DNA from: SKZT01 sp964478625 | GTDB lineage: Bacteria > Desulfobacterota > Desulfobacteria > Desulfobacterales > SKZT01 | NCBI GenBank assembly: GCA_964478625.1 | Contig: CAYZJH010000018.1 | Span: 1 to 57,409 of the forward strand | Reading direction: 5' to 3' | Length of the DNA stretch: 57,409 bases | In this document: positions 43,941 through 53,829 of the stretch, one piece after another | Numbering within the stretch: position 1 is the first letter of the stretch | Layout of the letters: every line of letters starts with the position of its first letter | Program-made: the position numbers and the translations under genes | Notes under the pieces: model-generated | What the model was told of the DNA's origin: nothing | Seen by the model: the letters and a program-made list of their open reading frames with translations, nothing else | Databases searched by the model: none

Positions 43941-45323
43941 TTAAAATTCAATATTTTTGGGTGTCCTTGGAAAGGGAATAACATCCCGAATATTGGAAAT
44001 TCCTGTAAGAAACATCATCATTCGCTCAAAACCAAGACCAAATCCGCTGTGAGGGACGGAACCAAATTTTCGTGAATCAATATACCACCAATAATCCTGT
44101 TCATTCAATCCGAGTTCTTTCATACGGAAAACCAGCGTGTCCAAACGCTCTTCGCGCTGGCTTCCACCGATGATTTCACCGACAGTCGGCAATAGAACAT
44201 CCATGCCCGCAACCGTGAGATCGTCATCGTTAAGTCGCATGTAAAACGGACTTATTTCTTTTGGATAATTGTAAACGATAACCGGTCCCTTAAAGTGAGT
44301 TTCAGTCAAAAATCTTTCATGTTCGGCCTGGAGAGCGTTTCCTTCAGATAGTTCAAATTCGAATTTTTGGCCGGAATCACCGATGATTTTGACTGCATCT
44401 TTATAGGCAATGTGGATAAATTCTCCTGAAAGGGTTTTTTCCAGGCGTGTGTGCAGGTTTTTATCGACAAACTGGGCAAACAGTTCCAGGTCTTCGGAGC
44501 AGTAGTTGAGCATGTGGGAGGTCAGGCTTTTAATGAATTCTTCAGCAAGATTCATATTTTCAAAAAGGTCACAAAAAGCCATTTCAGGTTCGACCATCCA
44601 AAATTCTGCAGCATGCCTCCGGGTGTTTGAATTTTCTGCTCTGAAGGTCGGGCCAAAGGTGTATACGTCTCCTAAGGCCAGGGCAAACATTTCAGCAGAT
44701 AATTGTCCCGATACGGTGAGGTTGGCCTCTTTTCCAAAAAAATCGAGAGAATAATCGATTTTACCACCATTTTTAGGAATATCACCAAGATCAAACGCCG
44801 TAACCCGGAACAGTTCTCCAGCTCCCTCACAATCAGAACCCGTGAGGATTGGGGTGTGAATGTATTTAAAATCCCGGTCCCGGAAAAACTGATGAATGGC
44901 AAAGGATAGCTCGGAACGAATACGAAACGCGGCGCCATACTTATTTGTACGCGGACGTAAATGGGCGATCGTTCGTAAAAATTCATCGGTGTGGCGCTTT
45001 TTTTGTAACGGATAGGTTTCAGGGGCTGGTCCGATAATTTCAATTGCTTTGGCATGAAGTTCCCATTTTTGACCTTTGCCAGGCGATTCGAGCATTCTGC
45101 CGATCACGGAAATTGAAGAACCGGTTGACACGGTTTTTATCTGTTCATAATTTTCAAGCGTATCGGCTGCAATAATCTGAAGGTTTTTCAAACATGAACC
45201 ATCATTTAATTCAATGAAAGAAAATGATTTTGAATCTCTTCTGGTACGGACCCAGCCTTTGACAAGCGCACTTTCCAAAGGTGAGTCCATTTTCAATAAT
45301 GCATTGATTTTGGATCGAATCAT
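43941..45323 (-). CDS. asnS: Asparaginyl-tRNA synthetase
   Basis: A 460-residue class IIb synthetase charging tRNA-Asn. The OB-fold anticodon domain is at 5-100 (ALVKGWVRTRRDSKSFSFIELNDGS). Class II motif 2 appears in FRAENSNTRRHAAEFWMVEPEMAF, and motif 3 in HSGFGLGFERMMMFLTGI; the end is RDVIPFPRTPKNIEF. I chose the ATG at 45323, eight bases after CGGAG; the 14 earlier codons are not family-like. It is transcribed opposite to its neighbours, with htrA upstream by 50 nt. Confidence 0.96.
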   Translation of the reverse strand: MIRSKINALLKMDSPLESALVKGWVRTRRDSKSFSFIELNDGSCLKNLQIIAADTLENYEQIKTVSTGSSISVIGRMLESPGKGQKWELHAKAIEIIGPAPETYPLQKKRHTDEFLRTIAHLRPRTNKYGAAFRIRSELSFAIHQFFRDRDFKYIHTPILTGSDCEGAGELFRVTAFDLGDIPKNGGKIDYSLDFFGKEANLTVSGQLSAEMFALALGDVYTFGPTFRAENSNTRRHAAEFWMVEPEMAFCDLFENMNLAEEFIKSLTSHMLNYCSEDLELFAQFVDKNLHTRLEKTLSGEFIHIAYKDAVKIIGDSGQKFEFELSEGNALQAEHERFLTETHFKGPVIVYNYPKEISPFYMRLNDDDLTVAGMDVLLPTVGEIIGGSQREERLDTLVFRMKELGLNEQDYWWYIDSRKFGSVPHSGFGLGFERMMMFLTGISNIRDVIPFPRTPKNIEF

Positions 45324-45373
45324 ATACGGATCTCCGGGAATTTTCAGGAATAATAAATTATTCAACCAACAGG

Positions 45374-46768
45374 TTATAGTCTTACGGTGATATAATAGCC
45401 CTTGTCTGCTCTTTGCAAAAGGAGAACAACGGATGATTTTAGGCGGTATTTGATAATTTTTTTTTCGTAATCCTTAACATTTTCAATCACATGTTCATCA
45501 AGTTTTAAAATGGCATCTCCGGGACGAACGCCTATTTCAAAAAGATATGAATTTTCAAGGACTTTATTGATTACAACGCCTTTGTCGGTTCTGATGTTAT
45601 ACCGATACCGGTTTTGAGAAGAAAGGTTTTCAACCCGTATGCCCAGTAAATTTTCAGATAATTCCATTGCCCTGTCTTCAGGAAACTGGGATGCAACCAG
45701 GTCCACCTGATGCCGGATCCCTTTTCTGAATAAAAGAATACTGATTTTATCGCCCGATGCGAAATCCCTTAAAGACGATCTGTAAGATTGAAGGGAAACC
45801 ACAGGTCGGTTTCCTACCGACAGGATAACATCACCGGGAAGGATGTTCGTCTTATGAGCGGGGCTTGATTTTTCAATGTCTTTTACCAGTACTCCCAATG
45901 TATTTTCAGGAAGTTCCATATAAGCTGCCAGGCGAGGATCAAGCTCCTGAACAATAATGCCTGTCCAGGCAGGAATTACCTCTCCATATTGAATCAGATC
46001 GGATACAATTCTTTTGGCGGTATTGATCGGTATGGCGAATCCGATCCCCTGAGCTTTTGAGTAAATAGCCGTATTGATGCCGATAAGTTCTCCGTTAATA
46101 TTTAAAAGAGGCCCTCCGCTATTTCCAGGGTTAATGGAAGCATCCGTTTGAATAAAATTATGATACACGGCATCATCGGTTCTGATACTTCGATTGACCG
46201 CGCTGATTACACCGGTTGTGACCGTATGGGAAAATCCAAACGGGTTTCCAATGGCGATGACTGTTTCACCGATCATTAAATCTTCGGAATTTCCCATGGA
46301 AACCGATGGAAGAGGTTGGTGTGATTCAATCTGGAGAACGGCCAAATCAGAATCCGTGTCCGATCCTTTGATTTGAGCCTTGAATTCCCTTTCATCATTT
46401 AAAAGTATGGTAATAGTACCCGTGGATTTGATGACATGGGCATTTGTCAAAATAAATCCCTTTTCACCGTCGATAATGACACCAGATCCTAAACTGGTGC
46501 GTTTATATTTCCGGTCAAAACCGGGGTCAAAAAAATCTCTGAAAAAATAATCAAAAAACGATTCCGGACTACTCCCTGAAAAGGGAAATGCTCTTCTTTG
46601 AACTTCATATTCGCTGCTGATATTTACAACTGCAGGGCTGATGTTTCGAACAGCCCTTACAACTGCCGTTTCTCTTTGATATGATTGAGAAAAAGCAACA
46701 CAAGGAAAAATGATACAACACAGAAAAATAAATATTCTGATATTGAATAAAAACAAAGAATTTTTCAT
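45374..46768 (-). CDS. HtrA/DegP-like periplasmic serine protease
   Basis: A periplasmic quality-control protease, 464 residues from the chosen ATG. A signal peptide runs to about residue 28. The catalytic triad is visible: His in TNAHVIK, Asp in DSDLAVLQI and Ser in NPGNSGGPLLN. Two PDZ domains follow: one around GVLVKDIEKSSPAHKTNILPGD, a second around KGVVINKVLENSYLFEIGVRPGD. The length and domain order match the DegP/DegQ group. The frame extends 15 codons further upstream, but the start at 46768 puts the signal peptide at the N-terminus. Confidence 0.92.
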   Translation of the reverse strand: MKNSLFLFNIRIFIFLCCIIFPCVAFSQSYQRETAVVRAVRNISPAVVNISSEYEVQRRAFPFSGSSPESFFDYFFRDFFDPGFDRKYKRTSLGSGVIIDGEKGFILTNAHVIKSTGTITILLNDEREFKAQIKGSDTDSDLAVLQIESHQPLPSVSMGNSEDLMIGETVIAIGNPFGFSHTVTTGVISAVNRSIRTDDAVYHNFIQTDASINPGNSGGPLLNINGELIGINTAIYSKAQGIGFAIPINTAKRIVSDLIQYGEVIPAWTGIIVQELDPRLAAYMELPENTLGVLVKDIEKSSPAHKTNILPGDVILSVGNRPVVSLQSYRSSLRDFASGDKISILLFRKGIRHQVDLVASQFPEDRAMELSENLLGIRVENLSSQNRYRYNIRTDKGVVINKVLENSYLFEIGVRPGDAILKLDEHVIENVKDYEKKIIKYRLKSSVVLLLQRADKGYYITVRL

Positions 46769-46938
46769 CTTAGGATTGATATAATTGAATAATGAACGCA
46801 TTATAGGATCCACAACCGAAACTCTTTTACGAAAAAATTGATACGGAAAAAAATGAATATATTAAATACGGTTTGGATAACGATTCAAACCATAACCATA
46901 ATTAAAATCCAACACAAATCCCAAAAAAAAAAGATAAC

Positions 46939-49485
46939 ATGACCCTTTATACTTATCAAGACATCTTAAATCATATCACCATGCCAAGCCGGTATCTCGG
47001 CACTGAAATCAATGCCGTCAAAAAGGATCCGGATAAAGTTAACTTGCGGATTGCTCTGGCCTTTCCGGATCTTTATGAAATAGGAACCTCCCATTTCGGC
47101 ATCCAAATTCTATATTCAATCCTGAACCAACAAAAGGATATTGCAGCGGAAAGGGTTTTTTGCCCATCAACCGATATGGAACGACAATTGAGAGATAAAA
47201 AAATCCCGTTATTATCTCTGGAATCCGCAACGCCTTTAAAATTGTTTGACATGGTAGGATTCAGCTTGTTGTATGAACTTAATTATACCAATATTTTGAC
47301 CATGTTGGAGCTTTCGCAAATTCCGGTGCTTGCCGATGACAGGAATGAATCTCATCCGATAATTATTGCCGGCGGGCCGTGTGCTTGTAATCCGGAACCT
47401 GTAGCTAAAATTTTTGATGCGATCGTATTCGGTGATGGTGAAGAAGTCTGTCTTCAAATGGCCCGAAAACTCATGGAATGTAAAGAAGACGGTTCTTTCA
47501 GCAAAACTGAAATTCTTAAACAATGGTCTGCCCTTGACGGAGTTTATATTCCCTCTTTTTTTTCGGATCAAAGCATCAAAATTGACCATTCTGAAACGGT
47601 GATTCCATCCCCTTGCTTTGAGCACTATACAACCATTACCAGGGCAGTTGTTAAAGATTTAAACATAACGCCTTTTCCTGAAAATCCAGTCGTTCCTTTT
47701 GGAAAACCGGTTCACGATAGGCTTAGAATGGAAATTGGAAGGGGATGCACCAGAGGCTGCAGATTTTGTCAGGCAGGAATGATATACCGTCCTGTAAGGG
47801 AAAGAAATAGCGACAGTATTGTTGATTTACTCCAGAAATGTATCTGTTCGACAGGTTATGAAGACATTTCCTTAATGTCGTTGAGTACCGGAGATTATAC
47901 AAAAATCCAGAATCTTCTTGAAACCCTGATGAGCACCTATCAGAAAAAGCATATCGCAGTATCTTTTCCCTCATTGAGAGCCGGGACTTTGACCGCAGCT
48001 CTTATGGAACAGATTAAAAGGGTTCGGAAAACGGGATTTACTATAGCTCCGGAAGCCGGAAGTCAACGGCTGAGAAATGTTATTAACAAAAACATTACCG
48101 AAGCTCAAATCTTTGAAACGATTCGGGATGCCGTAAAATCAGGGTGGAAATCCATAAAACTCTACTTCATGATTGGTCTGCCAACGGAAACAGAAGAGGA
48201 TATCATTGAAACGATCAATTTTATAAAAAAAATTCGAAAAATAAAGGGGCTGGAAAAAAGCCATTTCAAAGTCAACGCCAGTTTTACAACGTTTATTCCA
48301 AAACCTCATACACCGTTTCAATGGGCCGGTCAAGCATCCTTGGACTATTCCGAACAAGTGCTTTTTCGGATAAAAAAAGAATTGGAAAGCAACAGTGTCC
48401 ACGTAAAATGGCAACAACCCGAAACCAGCAGGATAGAAGGTTTGTTTGCCCGCGGCGACCGTAACCTGACAAATTTGTTAATCTGTGCCCATGAGAACGG
48501 ATGCCGCCTGGATGGATGGAGCGACCATTTTAATTATGGAAAGTGGATTCAAAGCGCAGAACATGCGGATATAGACATTAATCATTATACCACCCGCAAA
48601 AGAGCCCTTGATGAACCATTACCATGGGATCATATGGACAGCAGAATTCACAAACAGTTTTTCGTGGAAGAATGGTATAAGTCCATTGAAGAAAAATCAA
48701 CGGCAGACTGCAGGGAAGGATCTTGCCGGCAATGCGGCGTTTGTGATTTTAAACTCATTCAACCTGTGTTCAATCAAACTGAAATCAATTCGGAAGAAAA
48801 CCCTGCTGATGAAAATCGGGAGGAAAAGCAGTCCAAAATAATTATGGTGGTCTATTCGAAAATGAATCACGCAAGATTTTTTGGGCATCTTGAATTGGTC
48901 AATATGTTTTTGAGGGCCATCAGAAGACTCAATGTACCGATTCGGTTTTCGAAAGGATTTCATCCCATGCCGAAAATTTCATTCGAGGATCCTCTTCCCA
49001 TCGGGATGGAGAGTGAAGAAGAAAAATTTTTTATTTCGGTTGACAACGACTATAATCCTGATGATTTGGCACAGCAATTGGCAAGGTTACTTCCTGAAGG
49101 TATAACAGTCATAGATTGTCAGGTTGTAGATAAGGGTATAAAAAATGAAAAAACCGATTATATATCCTATTCCATAGAACTGGCGGATGGTTTTTTTTCT
49201 GAATCGCTGCTTCAAAACTATGTTAAATGTGAGAATTTTGATGTAATCAAAACCGGAAAAAAGGGTAAATCCAAAATTCTTAACCTGAAAACTATCGTCG
49301 ATGATATCAAAATGGTGGACCGGAATAAACTTCTGCTGACAACAGCGGGTGAGCCCGGAAAAAAACTCAGACCATCGGAAATCATCAAAAATATTTTTGG
49401 TCTTTCAGAACAAAGTATCCATCAGGCAAGAATAATCAAGCTATCGGTCGGGAAAGGGAAACATGTTCAAACAACTGGTTATTAA
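46939..49485 (+). CDS. B12-binding radical SAM protein fused to TIGR03936/DUF2344 domain
   Basis: An 848-residue fusion. An N-terminal cobalamin-binding-like domain is followed by a radical SAM domain with the CxxxCxxC cluster GRGCTRGCRFCQAG (about 269-282). Then comes a linker with cysteines (CREGSCRQCGVC, about 592-603) and a C-terminal DUF2344 domain starting with RFFGHLELVNMFLRAIRRL. Such fusions (TIGR03960 plus TIGR03936) are known next to RNase G in many bacteria. The reaction is unknown; an RNA-related role is often supposed. It overlaps rng by 23 nt. Confidence 0.9.
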   Translation: MTLYTYQDILNHITMPSRYLGTEINAVKKDPDKVNLRIALAFPDLYEIGTSHFGIQILYSILNQQKDIAAERVFCPSTDMERQLRDKKIPLLSLESATPLKLFDMVGFSLLYELNYTNILTMLELSQIPVLADDRNESHPIIIAGGPCACNPEPVAKIFDAIVFGDGEEVCLQMARKLMECKEDGSFSKTEILKQWSALDGVYIPSFFSDQSIKIDHSETVIPSPCFEHYTTITRAVVKDLNITPFPENPVVPFGKPVHDRLRMEIGRGCTRGCRFCQAGMIYRPVRERNSDSIVDLLQKCICSTGYEDISLMSLSTGDYTKIQNLLETLMSTYQKKHIAVSFPSLRAGTLTAALMEQIKRVRKTGFTIAPEAGSQRLRNVINKNITEAQIFETIRDAVKSGWKSIKLYFMIGLPTETEEDIIETINFIKKIRKIKGLEKSHFKVNASFTTFIPKPHTPFQWAGQASLDYSEQVLFRIKKELESNSVHVKWQQPETSRIEGLFARGDRNLTNLLICAHENGCRLDGWSDHFNYGKWIQSAEHADIDINHYTTRKRALDEPLPWDHMDSRIHKQFFVEEWYKSIEEKSTADCREGSCRQCGVCDFKLIQPVFNQTEINSEENPADENREEKQSKIIMVVYSKMNHARFFGHLELVNMFLRAIRRLNVPIRFSKGFHPMPKISFEDPLPIGMESEEEKFFISVDNDYNPDDLAQQLARLLPEGITVIDCQVVDKGIKNEKTDYISYSIELADGFFSESLLQNYVKCENFDVIKTGKKGKSKILNLKTIVDDIKMVDRNKLLLTTAGEPGKKLRPSEIIKNIFGLSEQSIHQARIIKLSVGKGKHVQTTGY

Positions 49486-51019
49486 TGATTTAGAACACGA
49501 AACACGGGTTGCTCTTGTAGAAGACGGGACCATAGCGGAATTATTTATTGAAAGAAAAGATGAATCTGATATCGCAAGCAATATCTATAAAGGAAGGGTT
49601 AAAAGGGTTCTTCCAGGAATGCAGGCGGCGTTTGTTGATATCGGGTTGGACCAGGCCGCTTTTATCTATGTCAATGATCTGGTCTTTAGCAGATCCAAAG
49701 AATATGAAAAATTATTTATCGATGAAAACCATAATGATCATGATACCGGGAAAAAGGAAAATGAAAATAATCATGATGAAATGCAAGATGATACCCCTGT
49801 TAAAAATGGATTTCCAATAGAAGATCTTATCGTTGAGGGACAAGAAATTATGGTCCAAGTGGCCAAAGCCCCTATGGGTACAAAAGGTGCTAGGGCAACC
49901 AGCTATATTTCAATTCCTGGGAGATTTCTGGTACTTATGCCCAATGTGGAACATATTGGTGTGTCAAGAAGAATCGAGGATGAAGCTGAACGTAAAAGAT
50001 TGAGAAAACTTGTTCAGGAAATTAAATCCGATGAATTTGGATATATCGTTCGCACTGCTGCGGAAGGGATTCCAAAAGAAAAGCTTTTATCTGAAATGGC
50101 TTTTTTAAACAATATCTGGAAAAATATTCAAAAAAAATATCAAAAAGCCGCTCCATCCACCCTTATTCACAGAGAATTGACTGTCAGCTTAAGAGCCGTG
50201 CGGGATCTGCTGACCCATGAAGTTGAAAAATTGATTATCGACTCAAAATCCGGGTACGATACAATTATTTCATTTTTAGATAATTTCATGCCCGGAATGA
50301 AAAGTTCTGTAGAATACTATGATGGTTATGAACCTATTTTTGATGCCTATAACCTGGAAGGAGACATCACTCGTGCATTAAAACGAAAGGTCTGGCTGAA
50401 ATCAGGCGGCTATATTGTTATTGAACAGACGGAAGCCCTGTCAGCCATTGATGTTAATACCGGCCGATTTGTCGGTAAGCATAATCTGGAAGAAACCATT
50501 TTAAAAACCAATTTAGAAGCCGTCAAAGAAATTGCTTATCAAATTCGATTAAGGGATTTAGGGGGTATCATTATCATCGACTTTATCGATATGGAAAAAA
50601 AATTAAACCAGGAAAAAGTGTATAAGGCACTTTTAGATGCGCTAAAAAAGGATAGAAGTAAAACTCACATATTACCCATGTCGGAACTAGGACTGATTCA
50701 GATGACGCGAAAACGCATTAAAAAACCGCTGACTCGATTTTTATGTGAGCCTTGTTTTTACTGTGATGGTGAAGGATATCTCATTTCAAAAAAAACAATT
50801 TGTTATAATATCTACAGGGAAATATTGAGAGATGCCCAGGATATGGCACGTTCCTCATGTACCTTGAGAGTCAACCCTGAAATAGCCGAGCTTTTATTGG
50901 GTGAAGAAAACAGAATTATTGTTGATCTTGAAAAAAAAATTAAAAAACAAATTGTGATATTTCCAAACAAACAGTTTCATATGGAACAGTTTGATTTTTT
51001 CGAAGTTTTATCGGAATGA
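49463..51019 (+). CDS. rng: Ribonuclease E/G family protein
   Basis: A 518-residue endoribonuclease that matures rRNA ends and turns over mRNA. The S1 RNA-binding domain (about 35-140) has an acidic/Asn-rich insertion (about 88-117). The catalytic aspartates lie in SAIDVNTGRF and IIIDFIDM; the zinc-link cysteines are in CEPCFYCDGEG. The long C-terminal scaffold of RNase E is absent, as in RNase G. It is translationally linked to the radical SAM gene upstream. Confidence 0.94.
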   Translation: MFKQLVINDLEHETRVALVEDGTIAELFIERKDESDIASNIYKGRVKRVLPGMQAAFVDIGLDQAAFIYVNDLVFSRSKEYEKLFIDENHNDHDTGKKENENNHDEMQDDTPVKNGFPIEDLIVEGQEIMVQVAKAPMGTKGARATSYISIPGRFLVLMPNVEHIGVSRRIEDEAERKRLRKLVQEIKSDEFGYIVRTAAEGIPKEKLLSEMAFLNNIWKNIQKKYQKAAPSTLIHRELTVSLRAVRDLLTHEVEKLIIDSKSGYDTIISFLDNFMPGMKSSVEYYDGYEPIFDAYNLEGDITRALKRKVWLKSGGYIVIEQTEALSAIDVNTGRFVGKHNLEETILKTNLEAVKEIAYQIRLRDLGGIIIIDFIDMEKKLNQEKVYKALLDALKKDRSKTHILPMSELGLIQMTRKRIKKPLTRFLCEPCFYCDGEGYLISKKTICYNIYREILRDAQDMARSSCTLRVNPEIAELLLGEENRIIVDLEKKIKKQIVIFPNKQFHMEQFDFFEVLSE

Positions 51020-51032
51020 AAAAAATTCAATA

Positions 51033-51061
51033 TTGACAGATAAATGGATATATGATTTATT
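51033..51061 (+). promoter_or_regulatory. Candidate promoter for rpmH
   Basis: A perfect TTGACA at 51033-51038 is followed 17 bases later by TTTATT, a weak -10. It lies about 75 nt before the rpmH start and just after the rng stop codon. The rpmH-rnpA-yidD-yidC-jag-mnmE operon would begin here. Confidence 0.4.
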
Positions 51062-51132
51062 TCCAAGATTCGACTTATGAACATGGATGATTCGGTTCAA
51101 TTTTAATATAAACGATAAAAAAGGACTCGAAA

Positions 51133-51270
51133 ATGAAACGTACATTTCAGCCCAGCAGACTAAAAAGGGCCAGAACACACGGATTTTTAAAAAGAATGTC
51201 GACCAAACAGGGTCAAAAGGTCATTAAAAGAAGAAGAGCAAAAGGACGAAAACGGCTTTCTGTTGTTTAG
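51133..51270 (+). CDS. rpmH: 50S ribosomal protein L34
   Basis: A 45-residue, very basic protein. It begins MKRTFQPSRLKRARTHGFL and ends RRAKGRKRLSVV, the diagnostic L34 pattern. An AAGGA-like ribosome site lies upstream. It is the first gene of the conserved rpmH-rnpA-yidD-yidC-jag-mnmE order. It was found directly in the sequence since it is too short for most gene finders' cutoffs. Confidence 0.97.
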   Translation: MKRTFQPSRLKRARTHGFLKRMSTKQGQKVIKRRRAKGRKRLSVV

Positions 51271-51379
51271 TATCAGGTACAGAGGTGGTGGCGGTCATTT
51301 CTGATCCATATAAAATTAGCGGTATCTCGGCAGGAGCATATCAGATATAAGCGGGAAGGGCGTTTTTAGCAGGTAAAAT

Positions 51380-51736
51380 TTGGTTTTTAAAAGATTCACC
51401 AAAAGCGACAGGCTCTTAAAGCGAAGCGACTTTTTAAAGCTATCTTCAATTGGAACAAAGGTACAGAATAAACACTTCGTTTTGATTTATTCCAATAATG
51501 AAAAAGGAGTAAACCGCTTGGGAATCACCGTGACCAAAAGGGTTGGAAAATCGGTCATCAGAAACCGAATTAAACGGTATTGCAGAGAGTTTTTCAGGCT
51601 AAACAGGGGAATTATACCCGGCAACAAAGATATTAATATTATTGCTAAAAAAAATGCATTGACTCTGGAATCAAAACAGATGTTTCAAACACTTGAACAT
51701 ATTTTCAAAAAAATTAATTCACATGGATCTCTTTAG
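51380..51736 (+). CDS. rnpA: Ribonuclease P protein component
   Basis: A 118-residue basic protein that joins the RNase P RNA to remove tRNA 5' leaders. The RLLKRSDFLKL start, the RNR-type box NRLGITVTKRVGKSVIRNRIKRYCREFFR (read in two parts) and the KNALTLE end are conserved. The start is a TTG preceded by AGGT at eight bases; no ATG lies near, so this looks genuine. It overlaps yidD by 14 nt. Confidence 0.93.
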   Translation: MVFKRFTKSDRLLKRSDFLKLSSIGTKVQNKHFVLIYSNNEKGVNRLGITVTKRVGKSVIRNRIKRYCREFFRLNRGIIPGNKDINIIAKKNALTLESKQMFQTLEHIFKKINSHGSL

Positions 51737-51962
51737 CAAACTGATCAAGATGATGTTTCTTTTGATGATCAGACTTTATCAGTTGTTGGTCTCACCGGTA
51801 TTAGGTTCGAATTGCAGATTTTATCCGAGCTGCTCCAAATACGCTTATGAAGCAATCAATATGCACGGACCCATCAAAGGTTTTATTCTATCGGGAAAAA
51901 GACTTCTCAAATGTCATCCGTTTCATCCTGGTGGTTATGACCCCGTACCCGAAAAAATTTAA
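51723..51962 (+). CDS. yidD: Membrane protein insertion efficiency factor
   Basis: A 79-residue protein assisting YidC/Sec-dependent membrane insertion. Signatures are LVSPVLGSNCRFYPSCSKYAYEAI and GKRLLKCHPFHPGGYDPVP. The start chosen is the ATG at 51723, which agrees with the family length; a longer frame at 51693 runs inside rnpA. It overlaps the end of rnpA. About 200 nt follow before yidC. Confidence 0.93.
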   Translation: MDLFSKLIKMMFLLMIRLYQLLVSPVLGSNCRFYPSCSKYAYEAINMHGPIKGFILSGKRLLKCHPFHPGGYDPVPEKI

Positions 51963-52161
51963 AGGTGGACACACATCATCTCCGGATTTAATGCATTTAA
52001 CAGGCCGAAAATCAGGATCAAGAAAAAAAAACATGAGCCGGTCAAACTTATCACCCATACCCACCTGTTATATTTAATAACTGAAAAGACTAACAAAAAT
52101 AATATCTTCTATATACTGAAAACTAGCAAAAAATGGAATTCCATAAAACCAGGAGAGTGAA

Positions 52162-53814
52162 ATGGAGCAAGCTCGCATATTTATTGCTATCACACTGTCA
52201 TTTTTAATATTCATACTCTGGGAAGTTTTTTTTGTTGATAGAGACATCGAAAAGGCCCCTCAGGCTCCAAAAATAATAGCTGAAGAAAATCAAGGCCAGA
52301 AAGAACCACAAGTATATATTCCTCAAGTCAGCGACGAAACATCAAAGGATGTCGCAGAGATACCGCAAGATTACCAGGTCCGGGAAACCCAAATCAATAC
52401 CCCCTTATATACCGTGACGATTTCTGAAAAAGGGGCTACTTTTAACAGCTTTGTGTTAAAAAACTACAGAGAAAGTGTCGGAGATCAGGCACCGTTTAAG
52501 GAATTAATCTCCGAAAAACTACAAGAAGGGACACTGCAATGTTTTTTTCCGCAAAACAGTCTCCCTGACCTTAACAATGTGATCTATGAAAGTGCGGTTG
52601 CCGGTAAATCCATCGATGTCTATAATCAATCTGAAACCATTTCCTTTTCATGGAGATCGCCGGTGGGGATTGTTTTTATAAAAGAATACGTCTTTTCACC
52701 CGACAACTATATCATTTCCATGACTGTTCGGGTTAAAAATGGATCCGAAAAAAATATTGACGATCAATTAAAAATCACACTGGCAAATCATCTGGAAAAA
52801 AGAGATGCTTATTATGGGTTTGTGGGCCCAAGCGGATTAATCGACAATAAAATGAAAGAGGTAAAAGTTGAAGATATTCAAAAGGAAAGCTTTACCGAAG
52901 GAGAAATCAAATGGGTAGGTCTTGAGACCATATATTTCATGAACAGTATTGTGCCAAAAGAAGTCAAACATGCCGGGATGGTCCTTGGACAAGGAGAAAA
53001 CAAGGTTGTCTACAATAGTTATCTTGAGCCATCAGTAAAAATCGAAAAAGGAATGCAGGCATCCTTTGAGTACGATATTTATTTCGGGCCGAAAAGCCTT
53101 AAAATTTTGAGTCAATTGGGTAACGGACTGGATCGGTCGATCAATTTCGGAATGTTCGATTTTATCGCCAAGCCGTGTTTATGGTTGATGAATTTTATTC
53201 ACGATTATATCCCCAATTATGGAATCGCCATTATCATCCTGACCATCATTGTGAAAATCATTCTCTGGCCATTGGGAAACAAGAGCTACAAGTCCATGAA
53301 TGACATGAAAAAGCTTGCGCCATTGATGAAAGAAATCAGAGATAAATACAAAGATGATAAGAAGAAAATGAACCAGGAAACAATGGCCCTTTATAAAACA
53401 TACAAAATCAATCCAATGGGCGGTTGCCTTCCGATGATTTTGCAAATTCCGGTATTTTTTGCGTTATACAGAATGTTATACGAAGCAATCGAATTGAGAC
53501 ATGCTCACTTTTTTTTATGGATTAACGATCTTTCAGCACCTGACAGGCTTTTTAATTTTGACATTTACATTCCACTCATGCAGCCTCCATATGGGATACC
53601 TGTTTTAACGCTGATTATGGGAGCGAGTATGTTTCTTCAGCAAAAAATGGCACCTGCACCGGCTGATCCGGCTCAGGCGAAATTAATGACTTTTATGCCG
53701 ATTCTTTTTACCTTTATCTTTATAAATTTTTCATCGGGACTGGTCCTCTATTGGCTTGTTAATAACCTTCTGTCCATGGGCCAACAATACTATGTGTCAA
53801 AAAAGCAAGGATAA
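52162..53814 (+). CDS. yidC: Membrane protein insertase
   Basis: A 550-residue insertase that places and folds proteins in the inner membrane. A first membrane helix (about 5-23) is followed by a large periplasmic P1 domain (about 60-330), present in Gram-negative bacteria. Then come the conserved five-helix core with NYGIAIIILTIIVKIILWPL, NPMGGCLPMILQIPVFFALY and the last segments. The arginine of the hydrophilic groove lies in the second core region. GGAG precedes the ATG by six bases. Confidence 0.96.
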   Translation: MEQARIFIAITLSFLIFILWEVFFVDRDIEKAPQAPKIIAEENQGQKEPQVYIPQVSDETSKDVAEIPQDYQVRETQINTPLYTVTISEKGATFNSFVLKNYRESVGDQAPFKELISEKLQEGTLQCFFPQNSLPDLNNVIYESAVAGKSIDVYNQSETISFSWRSPVGIVFIKEYVFSPDNYIISMTVRVKNGSEKNIDDQLKITLANHLEKRDAYYGFVGPSGLIDNKMKEVKVEDIQKESFTEGEIKWVGLETIYFMNSIVPKEVKHAGMVLGQGENKVVYNSYLEPSVKIEKGMQASFEYDIYFGPKSLKILSQLGNGLDRSINFGMFDFIAKPCLWLMNFIHDYIPNYGIAIIILTIIVKIILWPLGNKSYKSMNDMKKLAPLMKEIRDKYKDDKKKMNQETMALYKTYKINPMGGCLPMILQIPVFFALYRMLYEAIELRHAHFFLWINDLSAPDRLFNFDIYIPLMQPPYGIPVLTLIMGASMFLQQKMAPAPADPAQAKLMTFMPILFTFIFINFSSGLVLYWLVNNLLSMGQQYYVSKKQG

Positions 53815-53829
53815 AGACGGAGGTTTTTC

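Noticed and set aside
51288..51350. GTG-started 20-codon ORF between rpmH and rnpA
   Set aside because: Too short, with only a loose ribosome site; the conserved rpmH-rnpA order has no gene here.
51963..52161. Open frame of about 65 codons between yidD and yidC
   Set aside because: No start codon in the frame and low-complexity lysine-rich translation; probably a leader region of yidC.
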